NCBI GenBank assembly: GCA_024638645.1
Contig: JAHEJX010000215.1
Location: 1 to 58,970 of the forward strand
Source of the DNA: Actinomycetes bacterium
Lineage (GTDB): Bacteria > Actinomycetota > Acidimicrobiia > Spongiisociales > UBA5794
Length of the DNA stretch: 58,970 bases
Direction: 5' to 3'
Position numbers and translations under genes: made by a program. This document shows, one piece after another, positions 52,368 to 58,970 of this stretch; the first letter of the stretch is position 1, and every line of letters begins with the position of its first letter. The notes beneath the pieces are model-generated. The model ran no database searches. It was given only the letters and a program-made list of their open reading frames with translations, and was not told the origin of the DNA.

Positions 52368-52622
52368 CTAGAGCAGATCGGCCCTAGAAGCCTGGGTCCC
52401 GTGATCGTCAAGCGGGCTGAGGTGTCGCGACCACCGCACCGTTGCGTCTGTCTCAACTGCTTCGAGTATGAAGCCGTGCGCTCTCCGGTTGCTTTGTAGT
52501 GCTCGTCGAACGCCGGCCATAAGCGAGTGAGGGCCAGGCCACCAGGCCGCGAATTCGGCATCGTCGAGTTCGAGCGATCCGACGTCGAAGCTGTCGCCTG
52601 AGAGCCGAACACGGTCCACCAC
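52368..52622 (-). CDS. Possible small protein (84 residues)
   Basis: A frame of 84 codons from GTG at 52622. The composition is protein-like (VDRVRLSGDSFDVGSLELDD and AHGFILEAVETD), but no ribosome binding site is seen and no family is recognised. It lies within 40 bases of the partial tRNA. It could be a remnant of a longer gene lost when the island formed. Confidence 0.25.
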   Translation of the reverse strand: MVDRVRLSGDSFDVGSLELDDAEFAAWWPGPHSLMAGVRRALQSNRRAHGFILEAVETDATVRWSRHLSPLDDHGTQASRADLL

Positions 52623-52655
52623 CGCAGCCCTGAGATTGGCGATCCACGGGTCCGA

Positions 52656-52698
52656 TCTGCCGTGTGAAGGCAGCGCTCTTCCGCTGAGCTAAGCGCCC
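52656..52698 (-). pseudogene. Partial tRNA-Val: 5' half only (43 bp identical to 46360-46402)
   Basis: Acceptor 5' strand, D-arm and complete anticodon arm are kept; the variable loop, T-arm and 3' acceptor strand are missing. It is identical to the intact gene over 43 bases and in the same orientation, 6.3 kb away. It is best read as one end of an integration or a recombination duplicate. Confidence 0.9.
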
Positions 52699-52720
52699 TT
52701 GGTGGAGGGGAATCGTAGCA

Positions 52721-53392
52721 GTGGCCCTCGTGTGGGCAGCTAGCGTCTGGCTGGTGAACACGTGGGCGGTGACACTTGTCGCGGTGGCGGTCGTCACCGC
52801 TTTCGTCAACTGGTTTTCCGTTGCCACGGGCCGCCGCCGGCTCGAATGGGCCACGAAGCCTGCGGTGATGATCGTCTTGATTGCGGCCGCATTGGCCGTG
52901 GATCCGCTTACATCGGCAGCTCGAATCTGGTTCCTGGCAGCCCTCGTGGCGAGCCTCGCCGGCGACGTCTTTCTCATGGTGGAGCCTGAGCGATTCATGG
53001 CCGGGCTCGGCTCTTTCCTCATCGCGCATCTTGGGTACATCGCCGGCTTCACTGCCGCGGGAATAGATACGGCACCGGCTATCGCCACAGTGGCCTTTTC
53101 GGCGATCGCCGTAGCGACCATCGGCCTGCGCATCCGCAAGGGCGCCGCCGCCCATGACAGGCGGCTCGGGATGCCCGTCACCGCTTACATCGTTGTGATT
53201 TCCGCATTCCTCGTATCGGCGGTCGGAACAACCAACGTGACCGCCGCCATCGGTGCAGTGCTCTTCTACACATCGGACTCCATCCTGGGCTGGAACAAGT
53301 TTGTCGCTCCGATCCGGTTGGGGCGGGTCGCGACGATGGTGACGTATCACAGCGCACAGGCCTTGCTCGTGATGTCTCTGGCAACCCTCTAG
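52721..53392 (+). CDS. YhhN family membrane protein (lysoplasmalogenase-like)
   Basis: 223 residues from GTG at 52721; a GTG at 52754 is also in frame and would still keep all helices. Eight hydrophobic segments. The family marks are visible: SLAGDVFLM, FLIAHLGYIAGF, FYTSDSILGWNKF and YHSAQALLV near the C-terminus, with conserved Asp and His in the membrane. Members of this family (human TMEM86) hydrolyse lysoplasmalogens. A bacterial role is less clear. It begins 22 bases after the partial tRNA. Confidence 0.82.
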   Translation: MALVWAASVWLVNTWAVTLVAVAVVTAFVNWFSVATGRRRLEWATKPAVMIVLIAAALAVDPLTSAARIWFLAALVASLAGDVFLMVEPERFMAGLGSFLIAHLGYIAGFTAAGIDTAPAIATVAFSAIAVATIGLRIRKGAAAHDRRLGMPVTAYIVVISAFLVSAVGTTNVTAAIGAVLFYTSDSILGWNKFVAPIRLGRVATMVTYHSAQALLVMSLATL

Positions 53393-53448
53393 CTGCCGAT
53401 CAGGATGCGCTTTGGTCTAGCCGGGAATCTGCCGAAGAAATCCTTCGT

Positions 53449-54750
53449 ATGGATCAACTTCGCGACCGCTTGCGAACTGCGCGGCCGAGCAACTGGGAGC
53501 ATTGGCCCACGGTCCGGGAACTGTGGCCGTGGTTTGCCGCGCTCGGCCTCGTCGCACTGTTTGCCATTCCGTGGGGGATCCGAGCCGAGGAACGCAGCCT
53601 CGAAGCTGCGAGCCGCGCCGCCTTGACCGAAGCCGAGATCGCGTATCAAGACATCTCATTCACCGGCCGGCAGGCGACGATTACGGCCAACCTCAACACT
53701 GAGGAACAGATCGAAGCGGTAGCGGTGCTTGCCGAAATGGGTGGCGTGAGCCGCGTGAGTTGGCAAGAAGCGTCGGGCGGTTACGTCGTCTCACCGCCAA
53801 GTGTCAGCGCAGTTCCCAGCACCAGCGTGCCCGACGAACCTGGTGCCGACTTGACGGCGTCTGTGTCCAACGGCGAAATCACTCTGCGGGGCACCGTACC
53901 CACCGCCCAGACAATCAAAGACGTAAGCGACGCCGCCGCCGACATCTGGGGCAGCCGGGTGACCAACCAGATGTTCGTCGAAGGCGGTGTGCTTGCCCAT
54001 CCGTGGCTCGGCAGCGTCGACGAAGCGATCCGGGTCCTGGCGACGTTGATCGACCCGCAACTCTCGTTTGATTACGAGGGCGCGACATTGACGGGTGGAG
54101 CCATCAGCCAGGAGATACTCGACAGCGCTCTCGAACGCCTTGGCGACGCCCTCGGCGATGTTCCGATCGACAACAAAGCACGGGTCACGTCGCTGGACCG
54201 GCCGGCACTTCAGATCATCGCTCCGGGCAATGGGGTCATCGACATGACTGGGACGCTCGCCAATCCGGCGGTTCGTCGTAGCGTCACGAGCGCCGTTCAG
54301 GCACTCGACGAGGAAGTCGAGGTCAAGAGCGTCATTCAGGTCAGCGAGACAACGGCGGACGTGTACCTATTGCATCGCGTGCCGGAAGTAATCGCTGCAC
54401 TAGGTGGCGCCGAGCAATGGACGTTGCAGTTCGACGGCGAGAGCCTCGGCGGCGCGGCCTCGGGTGGCAGGGCTTTCAACAGCAATAGGGTCAAGCCAAC
54501 CGCTCAGGTTGTCGAGCTCCTCGAGCTATTCGCCTCTTTCCTGCAAGCAGATCCACACCTCGTGCTCGACATCGAAGTACACGCTGAGCCCCGTGAGGGT
54601 GTCGATGCGGTTGCCCTCGCCCGAGAGCGTGCGGACAAGATCGTCGAACAAATGGTGCGGTTCGGTATCGATCCAGAACGAGTTGCGGCGCAACCGGGAC
54701 CGGGTGACGGCGAACTGCTTCGGTTCATGCTGGTACCTGCCGAGAAGTAG
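53449..54750 (+). CDS. OmpA/BON-domain envelope protein (ArfA/OmpATb-like)
   Basis: 433 residues. A cytosolic N-terminus of 27 residues, one helix (28-44), then extracytoplasmic BON-like repeats (about 60-330; recurring text ITLRGTVPT and VIDMTGTLANP) and a C-terminal OmpA-like domain (about 335-433; LDIEVHAEPREGVDAVALARERADKIV is the peptidoglycan-binding helix region). This is the plan of M. tuberculosis ArfA (Rv0899), there linked to ammonia release and acid growth, though longer (433 against 326). The next gene, seven bases on, parallels ArfB. Whether this host has an outer membrane is unknown. Confidence 0.82.
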   Translation: MDQLRDRLRTARPSNWEHWPTVRELWPWFAALGLVALFAIPWGIRAEERSLEAASRAALTEAEIAYQDISFTGRQATITANLNTEEQIEAVAVLAEMGGVSRVSWQEASGGYVVSPPSVSAVPSTSVPDEPGADLTASVSNGEITLRGTVPTAQTIKDVSDAAADIWGSRVTNQMFVEGGVLAHPWLGSVDEAIRVLATLIDPQLSFDYEGATLTGGAISQEILDSALERLGDALGDVPIDNKARVTSLDRPALQIIAPGNGVIDMTGTLANPAVRRSVTSAVQALDEEVEVKSVIQVSETTADVYLLHRVPEVIAALGGAEQWTLQFDGESLGGAASGGRAFNSNRVKPTAQVVELLELFASFLQADPHLVLDIEVHAEPREGVDAVALARERADKIVEQMVRFGIDPERVAAQPGPGDGELLRFMLVPAEK

Positions 54751-54757
54751 ATAGCTC

Positions 54758-55237
54758 ATGTTTTACGCAGCTTCCGAAATCGTCTTCTGGATCCTGCTCG
54801 CTGCCTTCGTCGGCGGCGGGATCGGCTACGGCCTGTCGCAGGCGAAGATGGTCCGGCTCAACAAGCGCCTTGCGCAAGGACGGGCCGACGCTCCGCTCGA
54901 GCGGGAACTGGCCAATGCCTGGGACACCATTGAAGACCTCAACAAGCGCCTGCAGGTAGCCCACGAGACGATTCGCGACATCAACGGAGAGTCAGATGAG
55001 GCTGCGATCGCAGGGAACGATCGCGAAGATGCAGCGGAAGCTGATCGCAACGAACCAGTCGACGCACTCGATGACGAAGACGAGCTGGAACGGATCGTCG
55101 CCGAGAAGATGGCGAAGGCCAACAAGGCCGACGCCGAGGCGGAGCCAAACGGCGATGTCGGAACCCGCCTCTCGGAACGGGTCGCATCTGCCTCGCGCTC
55201 CAAGACCGTCGACTTCAGCGACGGCCTCGAGGGCTAG
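54758..55237 (+). CDS. Small membrane-anchored coiled-coil protein (ArfB-like position)
   Basis: 159 residues. One N-terminal hydrophobic helix (about 5-25, with GGGIGYGLSQ), then a helical, highly charged cytosolic part with coiled-coil heptads (30-75) and an acidic stretch (EDELERIV). No enzyme motif. It follows the OmpA/BON gene by seven bases and is surely cotranscribed. Its position corresponds to the small membrane proteins ArfB/ArfC of mycobacteria, but sequence similarity was not tested. Its stop shares CTAG with the stop of the convergent SDR. Confidence 0.75.
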   Translation: MFYAASEIVFWILLAAFVGGGIGYGLSQAKMVRLNKRLAQGRADAPLERELANAWDTIEDLNKRLQVAHETIRDINGESDEAAIAGNDREDAAEADRNEPVDALDDEDELERIVAEKMAKANKADAEAEPNGDVGTRLSERVASASRSKTVDFSDGLEG

Positions 55238-55935
55238 CCCTCCACGATGCGATCTGCCGGGTCGTTGTAGTCCCAGGTGTCCTGTGACAGCAGTGCCTCG
55301 TCCGACGCGTCCACCAGGAGCGCCGCGACGTAGCGGGCGGTATCGGCAGGATCCGCCAATTCGCCCCGATCGCGCATACCCGCATAGACCAGTGCCGAGG
55401 GGCTTGCGGAACTCAGCACCTCAGCAACGATGCGGGTATCGACCGCACCCGGGAATACCCGAATCACCGCTGTGCCCGCCGCCTCGTCGGCTGCAGCCCG
55501 TGCCGCCATTTGAGCGGCAGCCTTGATAATCGAGTAACCGCTCCATCCCGAGCGGAGGGTCGTTGCCGAGTAGCTGTCGATGAAGATCATTCGTCCCACA
55601 CCGTTGCTCGCAGCCAGCGCCTGGTACAGCGCAATCGGTGAGGCAACATGGATCGCAAAGTGCGCAGTCAGGATCTCGGGGTCCAGATCCGCATAGGGGG
55701 TCACCGCTATGAGGGAGGCCGCCCCGTGGACAATGCCGTCGATCGGACCAGTGCCGGCTGCGGCTTCGACAACTGCCCCGATGCCGGACGCTGTAGCGAG
55801 GTCGGCCGCGACGTTCGTCGACCCCTCGACATCGATCGGACTGCGCGCCACGGCGATCACGTTGCGGCCACGGCCGACCAGCTCACGGGCCACCGCCCGC
55901 CCTATGCCCTTTGACGCTCCGGTCACCACGTACAC
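55234..55935 (-). CDS. Short-chain dehydrogenase/reductase
   Basis: 233 residues. Cofactor motif TGASKGIG at 5-12 and catalytic Ser-Tyr-Lys, with FIDSYSA providing the Ser and YSIIK the Tyr and Lys. The region after beta-1 has AVARSP, the Arg favouring NADPH. SDRs of this classical type oxidise or reduce alcohols and ketones. The enzyme is short, and no neighbours suggest a substrate. It overlaps the membrane protein gene by four bases, tail to tail. Confidence 0.85.
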   Translation of the reverse strand: MYVVTGASKGIGRAVARELVGRGRNVIAVARSPIDVEGSTNVAADLATASGIGAVVEAAAGTGPIDGIVHGAASLIAVTPYADLDPEILTAHFAIHVASPIALYQALAASNGVGRMIFIDSYSATTLRSGWSGYSIIKAAAQMAARAAADEAAGTAVIRVFPGAVDTRIVAEVLSSASPSALVYAGMRDRGELADPADTARYVAALLVDASDEALLSQDTWDYNDPADRIVEG

Positions 55936-55977
55936 CGGCGGGACGGTAGCGCCGCAACGAGTCCTAACCTCGCGGTC

Positions 55978-56373
55978 GTGACGGAAGCAACCTCAGTCGA
56001 CGCCGAGCTGGCGTTTCGTGGAGATCTGGCCGCATTCGAGCGCATCGTGGACAAGGTGCTCGACGAACTCCCCGAATGGGTTCTCGAGCAGATCGACAAT
56101 CTCCACGTTGTGGTGCAAGACAAGCCAACGCCGTCGCAAGCCGCCCACGGCGAGAGGCTGCTCGGCCTCTACGAGGGTGTGATGCTGAAGGACCGGGGCA
56201 TGAACTACTTTGCGGCGGCTCCCGACCGGATCAGCATCTTCAGGGAAGAACACCTGCGGCTGGCTCGAAGTGCACGACATCTTTCGCTTCAAATCCGCAA
56301 GACCGTGTTACACGAGATGGGCCATCACCTCGGAATCGACGACGAACGCCTCCACGAAATCGGGTGGGGCTAG
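55978..56373 (+). CDS. Zincin-like metallopeptidase (HExxH, DUF/PF06262 type)
   Basis: 131 residues from GTG at 55978. The zinc motif LHEMGHHLGIDDERLHEIGW at 111-130 gives His112, Glu113, His116 and probably His126 or Asp122 as third ligand. This matches the small cytosolic 'MMP-like' family common in actinobacteria, whose substrate is unknown. It has no signal peptide. It is divergent from the SDR gene across 42 bases. Confidence 0.85.
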   Translation: MTEATSVDAELAFRGDLAAFERIVDKVLDELPEWVLEQIDNLHVVVQDKPTPSQAAHGERLLGLYEGVMLKDRGMNYFAAAPDRISIFREEHLRLARSARHLSLQIRKTVLHEMGHHLGIDDERLHEIGWG

Positions 56374-56425
56374 TCGCCTCGAGAAGCGAGGCGTTGGCGA
56401 GCACCGGGGCGCTGGAATAGCGCCG

Positions 56426-57388
56426 TCAGCCGGCTACGTGCTCGCGATACCAGGCCACGGTTTCGGCAATGCCTTCGGCAAGAGGAACTTCCGCGGCAAA
56501 ACCGAAGGCTCTTGCCTTCTCGACGTCGAGGTAGCGGCGGGCTTGACCGTCGGGTTTGGAGGTGTCCCACTCGATTGCGCCCGTGTAGCCGGCGGCATCC
56601 GCAATGAGCTCTGCCAGCTCTTTGATCGAGGTTTCGATACCCGTTCCGACGTTCACCGGCGCCGGGTCATTGTGGCGGGATCCGGCCAATGCGATGGCAC
56701 GGGCCGCATCGTCGACGTGGAGGAACTCGCGAGTCGGACTGCCGGTCCCCCAGTTCGTGACAGTTTCTGCACCGTTGGCTACGGCCTCCACGAAGCGCCT
56801 TACCAAGGCGGCAAGGACATGGCTCGTCTCTTCGTCGAAGTGGTCGCCAGGCCCGTAGAGGTTGGACAGCATGAGCGTGGCGCTGTCGATGCCGTATTGC
56901 GATTCGTAGCCGATGGAGGCCTCGTGAAGCATTCGTTTGGCAATCCCGTACGGCCCGGTGGCTCCTGCGGGCTTGCCGTCCCACAGCGACTCCTCCCGCA
57001 TCGGCAGCGGCGCCGAGTTGGGATATGTGCACGTTGTCGATATCAGGACAAACTTCTCGACGCCGGCGAGACGAGCCTCCTCGAGCATCAGCAGACCCAT
57101 CAGTGCGTTCGCATAGATGAAGCGCCCCGGGTTGGCGACGTTGGCGCCGATGCCACCGATTGCTCCGGCGGCGTGCACCACCAGTGACGGCTCATGCTGT
57201 TCGTACAGGCGGCGCACGTCCACCTGCTCGGTCAGGTCGAACGCTTTGCTGCCGATTGCGGCGACAACGGCGCCACTGGCTTCGAGCTGTGAGGCAGTTC
57301 GCGCTCCGAGAAACCCGGTACCGCCCGTGACGACGACTTTGCGCCCACCGTAGAAGTCCGGGTCAATGGGCTGGAGTTGCCGCGTCAC
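56426..57388 (-). CDS. NAD(P)-dependent sugar epimerase/reductase, GDP-L-fucose synthase-like
   Basis: 320 residues from GTG at 57388, overlapping the upstream stop as GTGA; the long open frame before it is out of phase with the neighbour and is ignored. Extended SDR: VVVTGGTGFLGA at the start, catalytic STT plus YGIAK (Tyr and Lys). NVANPGRFIYANALM, CTYPNSAPLPMREE, LSNLYGPGDHF and GTGSPTREFLHVDD closely follow GDP-L-fucose synthase (Fcl), which epimerises and reduces GDP-4-keto-6-deoxymannose. No GMD gene is in the window, so a related sugar is possible. Confidence 0.85.
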   Translation of the reverse strand: MTRQLQPIDPDFYGGRKVVVTGGTGFLGARTASQLEASGAVVAAIGSKAFDLTEQVDVRRLYEQHEPSLVVHAAGAIGGIGANVANPGRFIYANALMGLLMLEEARLAGVEKFVLISTTCTYPNSAPLPMREESLWDGKPAGATGPYGIAKRMLHEASIGYESQYGIDSATLMLSNLYGPGDHFDEETSHVLAALVRRFVEAVANGAETVTNWGTGSPTREFLHVDDAARAIALAGSRHNDPAPVNVGTGIETSIKELAELIADAAGYTGAIEWDTSKPDGQARRYLDVEKARAFGFAAEVPLAEGIAETVAWYREHVAG

Positions 57389-58353
57389 GCGTCTAGCGAT
57401 GCCATGGCATGTTCTACGTACCACGGCACTGTCTTGGCCAGGCCGGCCTCGATCATCACCTGGGGCTCGTAGCCGAGGCCCTCCAACTTGGCGATGTCGG
57501 GACAGCGGCGCGGTGTTCCGCCTTCGCGCAGCGGGCCGGCCACGACGTTGATCTCGACGCCCATCGTCTTGCCGATGAGCTCGACGAGATGACGAATTGA
57601 AATCTCCTCGGGAGTGCCGAGGTGGTAGATCTCGCCGGGCGCGCCCTGTTCGCCGGCGATACGGGCGCCACTGGCTCCATCGGTGATGAAACAGAATGCG
57701 CGAGTTTCCGAGCCGTCGCCCTGGATTTCCAGGTCGATGGACTTGACCTGCATGCCGTTGGACACTTTGACGATCCGCTCGACGATCTCCGGGATCACAT
57801 GCTCGTGACCCATATCCGGACCGTAGATGTTGTGCGGCCGGAAGATGACAGTCTCGAGGCCTCTGTGGCCGCCGTAGTGCAGCGTGAGGAGCTCGGAAGT
57901 GATCTTGCCACCGCCGTATGAGAACCGCGGGTTCGTCACATCGGGAATCATCAGCCGCTCGGACTCGGTGGTTGGGACGTGGGTGGGGTTGTTGTATGTC
58001 TCGCTTGTGCTCGCCAGTACGTAGCGGGTCACGCCGTTGTCGAGAGCCGCCTCGATGGTGTTGAGAGCGCCCTTGATGCCGACCTCGAGCACGTCGTCCG
58101 GTCGCTCGTAGAAGAACCTCGTTCCATTGATGTATGCCAGGTGCCAAACAGTGTGAACACTCTTGGTTGCCTCTCCGACGACCACCGGATCGCGAACGTC
58201 ACCAACAACGAACTCGACATCGAGCCCCTCGAGGCGGCGTGCTTTGCCGCGGGAGTTGTCATCGAGGACCCGCACATCACGGCCTTGGGCCACAAGATCA
58301 CGGACGAGTGCTGCTCCGAGAAAGCCGCTGCCTCCGGTTACGAGATGTGTCAC
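57385..58353 (-). CDS. NAD-dependent epimerase/dehydratase (nucleotide-sugar)
   Basis: 322 residues from GTG at 58353, overlapping the dehydrogenase stop (GTGA). THLVTGGSGFLGAALVRDL marks the NAD site, LDDNSRGK the adenosine ribose contact, and STSETYNNP with SYGGGK gives Ser, Tyr and Lys. FRPHNIYGPDMG and FCFITDGASGARI are typical of UDP-sugar epimerases and decarboxylases. With a UDP-sugar dehydrogenase before it and a GDP-fucose-synthase-like gene after, it belongs to a surface-glycan sugar pathway. The exact sugar is not readable. Confidence 0.85.
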   Translation of the reverse strand: MTHLVTGGSGFLGAALVRDLVAQGRDVRVLDDNSRGKARRLEGLDVEFVVGDVRDPVVVGEATKSVHTVWHLAYINGTRFFYERPDDVLEVGIKGALNTIEAALDNGVTRYVLASTSETYNNPTHVPTTESERLMIPDVTNPRFSYGGGKITSELLTLHYGGHRGLETVIFRPHNIYGPDMGHEHVIPEIVERIVKVSNGMQVKSIDLEIQGDGSETRAFCFITDGASGARIAGEQGAPGEIYHLGTPEEISIRHLVELIGKTMGVEINVVAGPLREGGTPRRCPDIAKLEGLGYEPQVMIEAGLAKTVPWYVEHAMASLDA

Positions 58354-58970
58354 TTGGCGGCCCCCAGTAGCGCTCCTGCCTGGTAGAAGACCTGATCCAC
58401 CTCGCCGACGTTCCAGATATCGGCGACCCATGTATCGGGCGAGTTCGCTGCCAACTCGTGAAGCGCCTCGCGATATCCCGTGTGGTTGGTCGCCACAAAA
58501 ACACACTCGGCACCTGCCAGGGCATCTGCCATGGCGTGATTGGCAACGGGCGCTTGCCCAGGCTCTTCGATCACGTCCGGCAGATTGTGGTCGGTTACCG
58601 CGATCTCTTCAGGGATCTCCCGCTCGATGTAGCGATGAAGCTTCGGAGCCAGGCTGTCGCGGGTGTCATCTGTGTCCTTCTTGAAGGAGTAGCCCAAGAT
58701 GGCGACCTTTTTGTCGTGGATCGCGGTGCGCTGCAGCAGGTGCTGCACGAGGAACGCCGGGATGTATTCGTTCATTTTCCACGCCGAGAGCAGCATGTCC
58801 GGGTAAGGGTTCCATTCGTTGATCATGCCGAAGTCCTTGCGCAGGCAGGTGCCGGCGGTGAACCCCGGCGCAGCCAGATAGCTGCGCGGGTAGTTGTGGT
58901 TGGCCATCCGCCGGATCTCATAGATGTTGGCGTCGAAAGTGTCGGCCACCATGGCGAATTGATTAGCCAG
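58350..58970 (-). CDS. UDP-sugar 6-dehydrogenase (UDP-glucose/ManNAc type), N-terminus beyond window
   Basis: The frame is open to the right edge, so the first part is missing and 206 residues are visible. GFTAGTCLRKDFGMI contains the catalytic Cys of the UDP-glucose/GDP-mannose dehydrogenase family, which oxidises the sugar C6 to a carboxylate in two NAD steps. The middle helix and the C-terminal UDP-binding domain follow (VAILGYSFKKDTDDTRDS, the Rossmann-like part). The KDTDDTRDS region resembles UDP-N-acetylmannosamine dehydrogenase (WecC), where the text is FKpdidDlReSp. The gene is first of three in a GTGA-coupled operon. Confidence 0.88.
   Translation of the reverse strand: MANQFAMVADTFDANIYEIRRMANHNYPRSYLAAPGFTAGTCLRKDFGMINEWNPYPDMLLSAWKMNEYIPAFLVQHLLQRTAIHDKKVAILGYSFKKDTDDTRDSLAPKLHRYIEREIPEEIAVTDHNLPDVIEEPGQAPVANHAMADALAGAECVFVATNHTGYREALHELAANSPDTWVADIWNVGEVDQVFYQAGALLGAAK

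Larger units (their letters stand above)
52146..52720. other. Intergenic region containing the partial tRNA copy
   Basis: A 575-base gap upstream of the giant gene. It includes the promoter side of that gene, a possible 84-codon frame (52368-52622) and the 43-bp tRNA-Val fragment at 52656-52698. No integrase or other mobility gene is present. Confidence 0.5.

Noticed and set aside
46328-52698. Complete prophage or integrative element
   Set aside because: No integrase, excisionase or phage gene is present; only the repeated tRNA segment supports an insertion.
52340-53350. 336-codon minus-strand frame
   Set aside because: It runs through the partial tRNA and antisense to the YhhN gene, whose eight helices and motifs are clear.

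Overview
The window is high-GC DNA from an actinobacterium. It encodes a mycothiol synthase (MshD), a DivIVA/Wag31-type protein, an ArfA-like OmpA/BON protein, many GTG and TTG starts, and frequent stop-start overlaps. Secreted proteins with RTX-type glycine/aspartate repeats would fit the class Acidimicrobiia, but that placement is an inference. No rRNA operon, CRISPR array, transposase or integrase was seen. The one intact RNA gene is tRNA-Val(CAC).

Left edge (1-6229, minus strand): a four-gene operon encodes an acyl-CoA-dehydrogenase-like enzyme, a free acyl carrier protein, a one-module nonribosomal peptide synthetase (NRPS) and the start of a second NRPS. The one-module NRPS is the most striking item in the window. 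Its adenylation domain carries an asparagine-type specificity code. Between its A8 and A9 motifs that domain is interrupted by a complete PP-loop ATP-pyrophosphatase domain with three CxxC pairs, resembling the N-acetyl sugar amidotransferases (PseA/WbpG) and [4Fe-4S] thiolation enzymes. This suggests that the side-chain amide of carrier-bound asparagine is activated and changed in place, to an amidine, a thioamide or a nitrile.

6579-24506: mostly household genes. They include a HupE/UreJ-like membrane protein, mshD, a patatin-like hydrolase, a DivIVA protein, an orphan Flp pilin, a class I glutamine-amidotransferase-like hydrolase, a membrane acyltransferase, an enolase-superfamily dehydratase, a small glycan set (hexapeptide acetyltransferase and GT4), a class V aminotransferase, an EEP-family hydrolase, a LON-domain protein, a CDP-alcohol phosphatidyltransferase and an M20 peptidase. 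The stretch ends with a secreted 5'-nucleotidase that has RTX repeats at its N-terminus.

24776-42301: a sulfotransferase and a flippase; an MscS channel; an orphan Hcp (type VI secretion tube protein) next to a 58-residue ORF; a three-gene kinase/aldolase/isomerase operon whose composition fits sulfoquinovose breakdown (sulfo-EMP2 type) or another ketose route; dodecin; a lipoprotein; membrane proteins; a second RTX protein; a 50-residue membrane protein; an aldo-keto reductase; a GAF-GAF histidine kinase; and an alpha/beta hydrolase.

42309-58970: a cyclase/AAA/TPR regulator, a small secreted protein, then the tRNA-Val gene. A 43-bp copy of the 5' half of that tRNA lies 6.3 kb away in the same orientation. 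The interval is almost filled by one gene for a 1773-residue modular secreted protein, so it looks like an inserted island. After it come a YhhN protein, an ArfA/ArfB-like pair, an SDR, a zincin, and an operon for nucleotide-sugar synthesis (UDP-sugar dehydrogenase and two epimerases) cut by the right edge.

Functional assignments come from motifs read by eye; no database search was possible.
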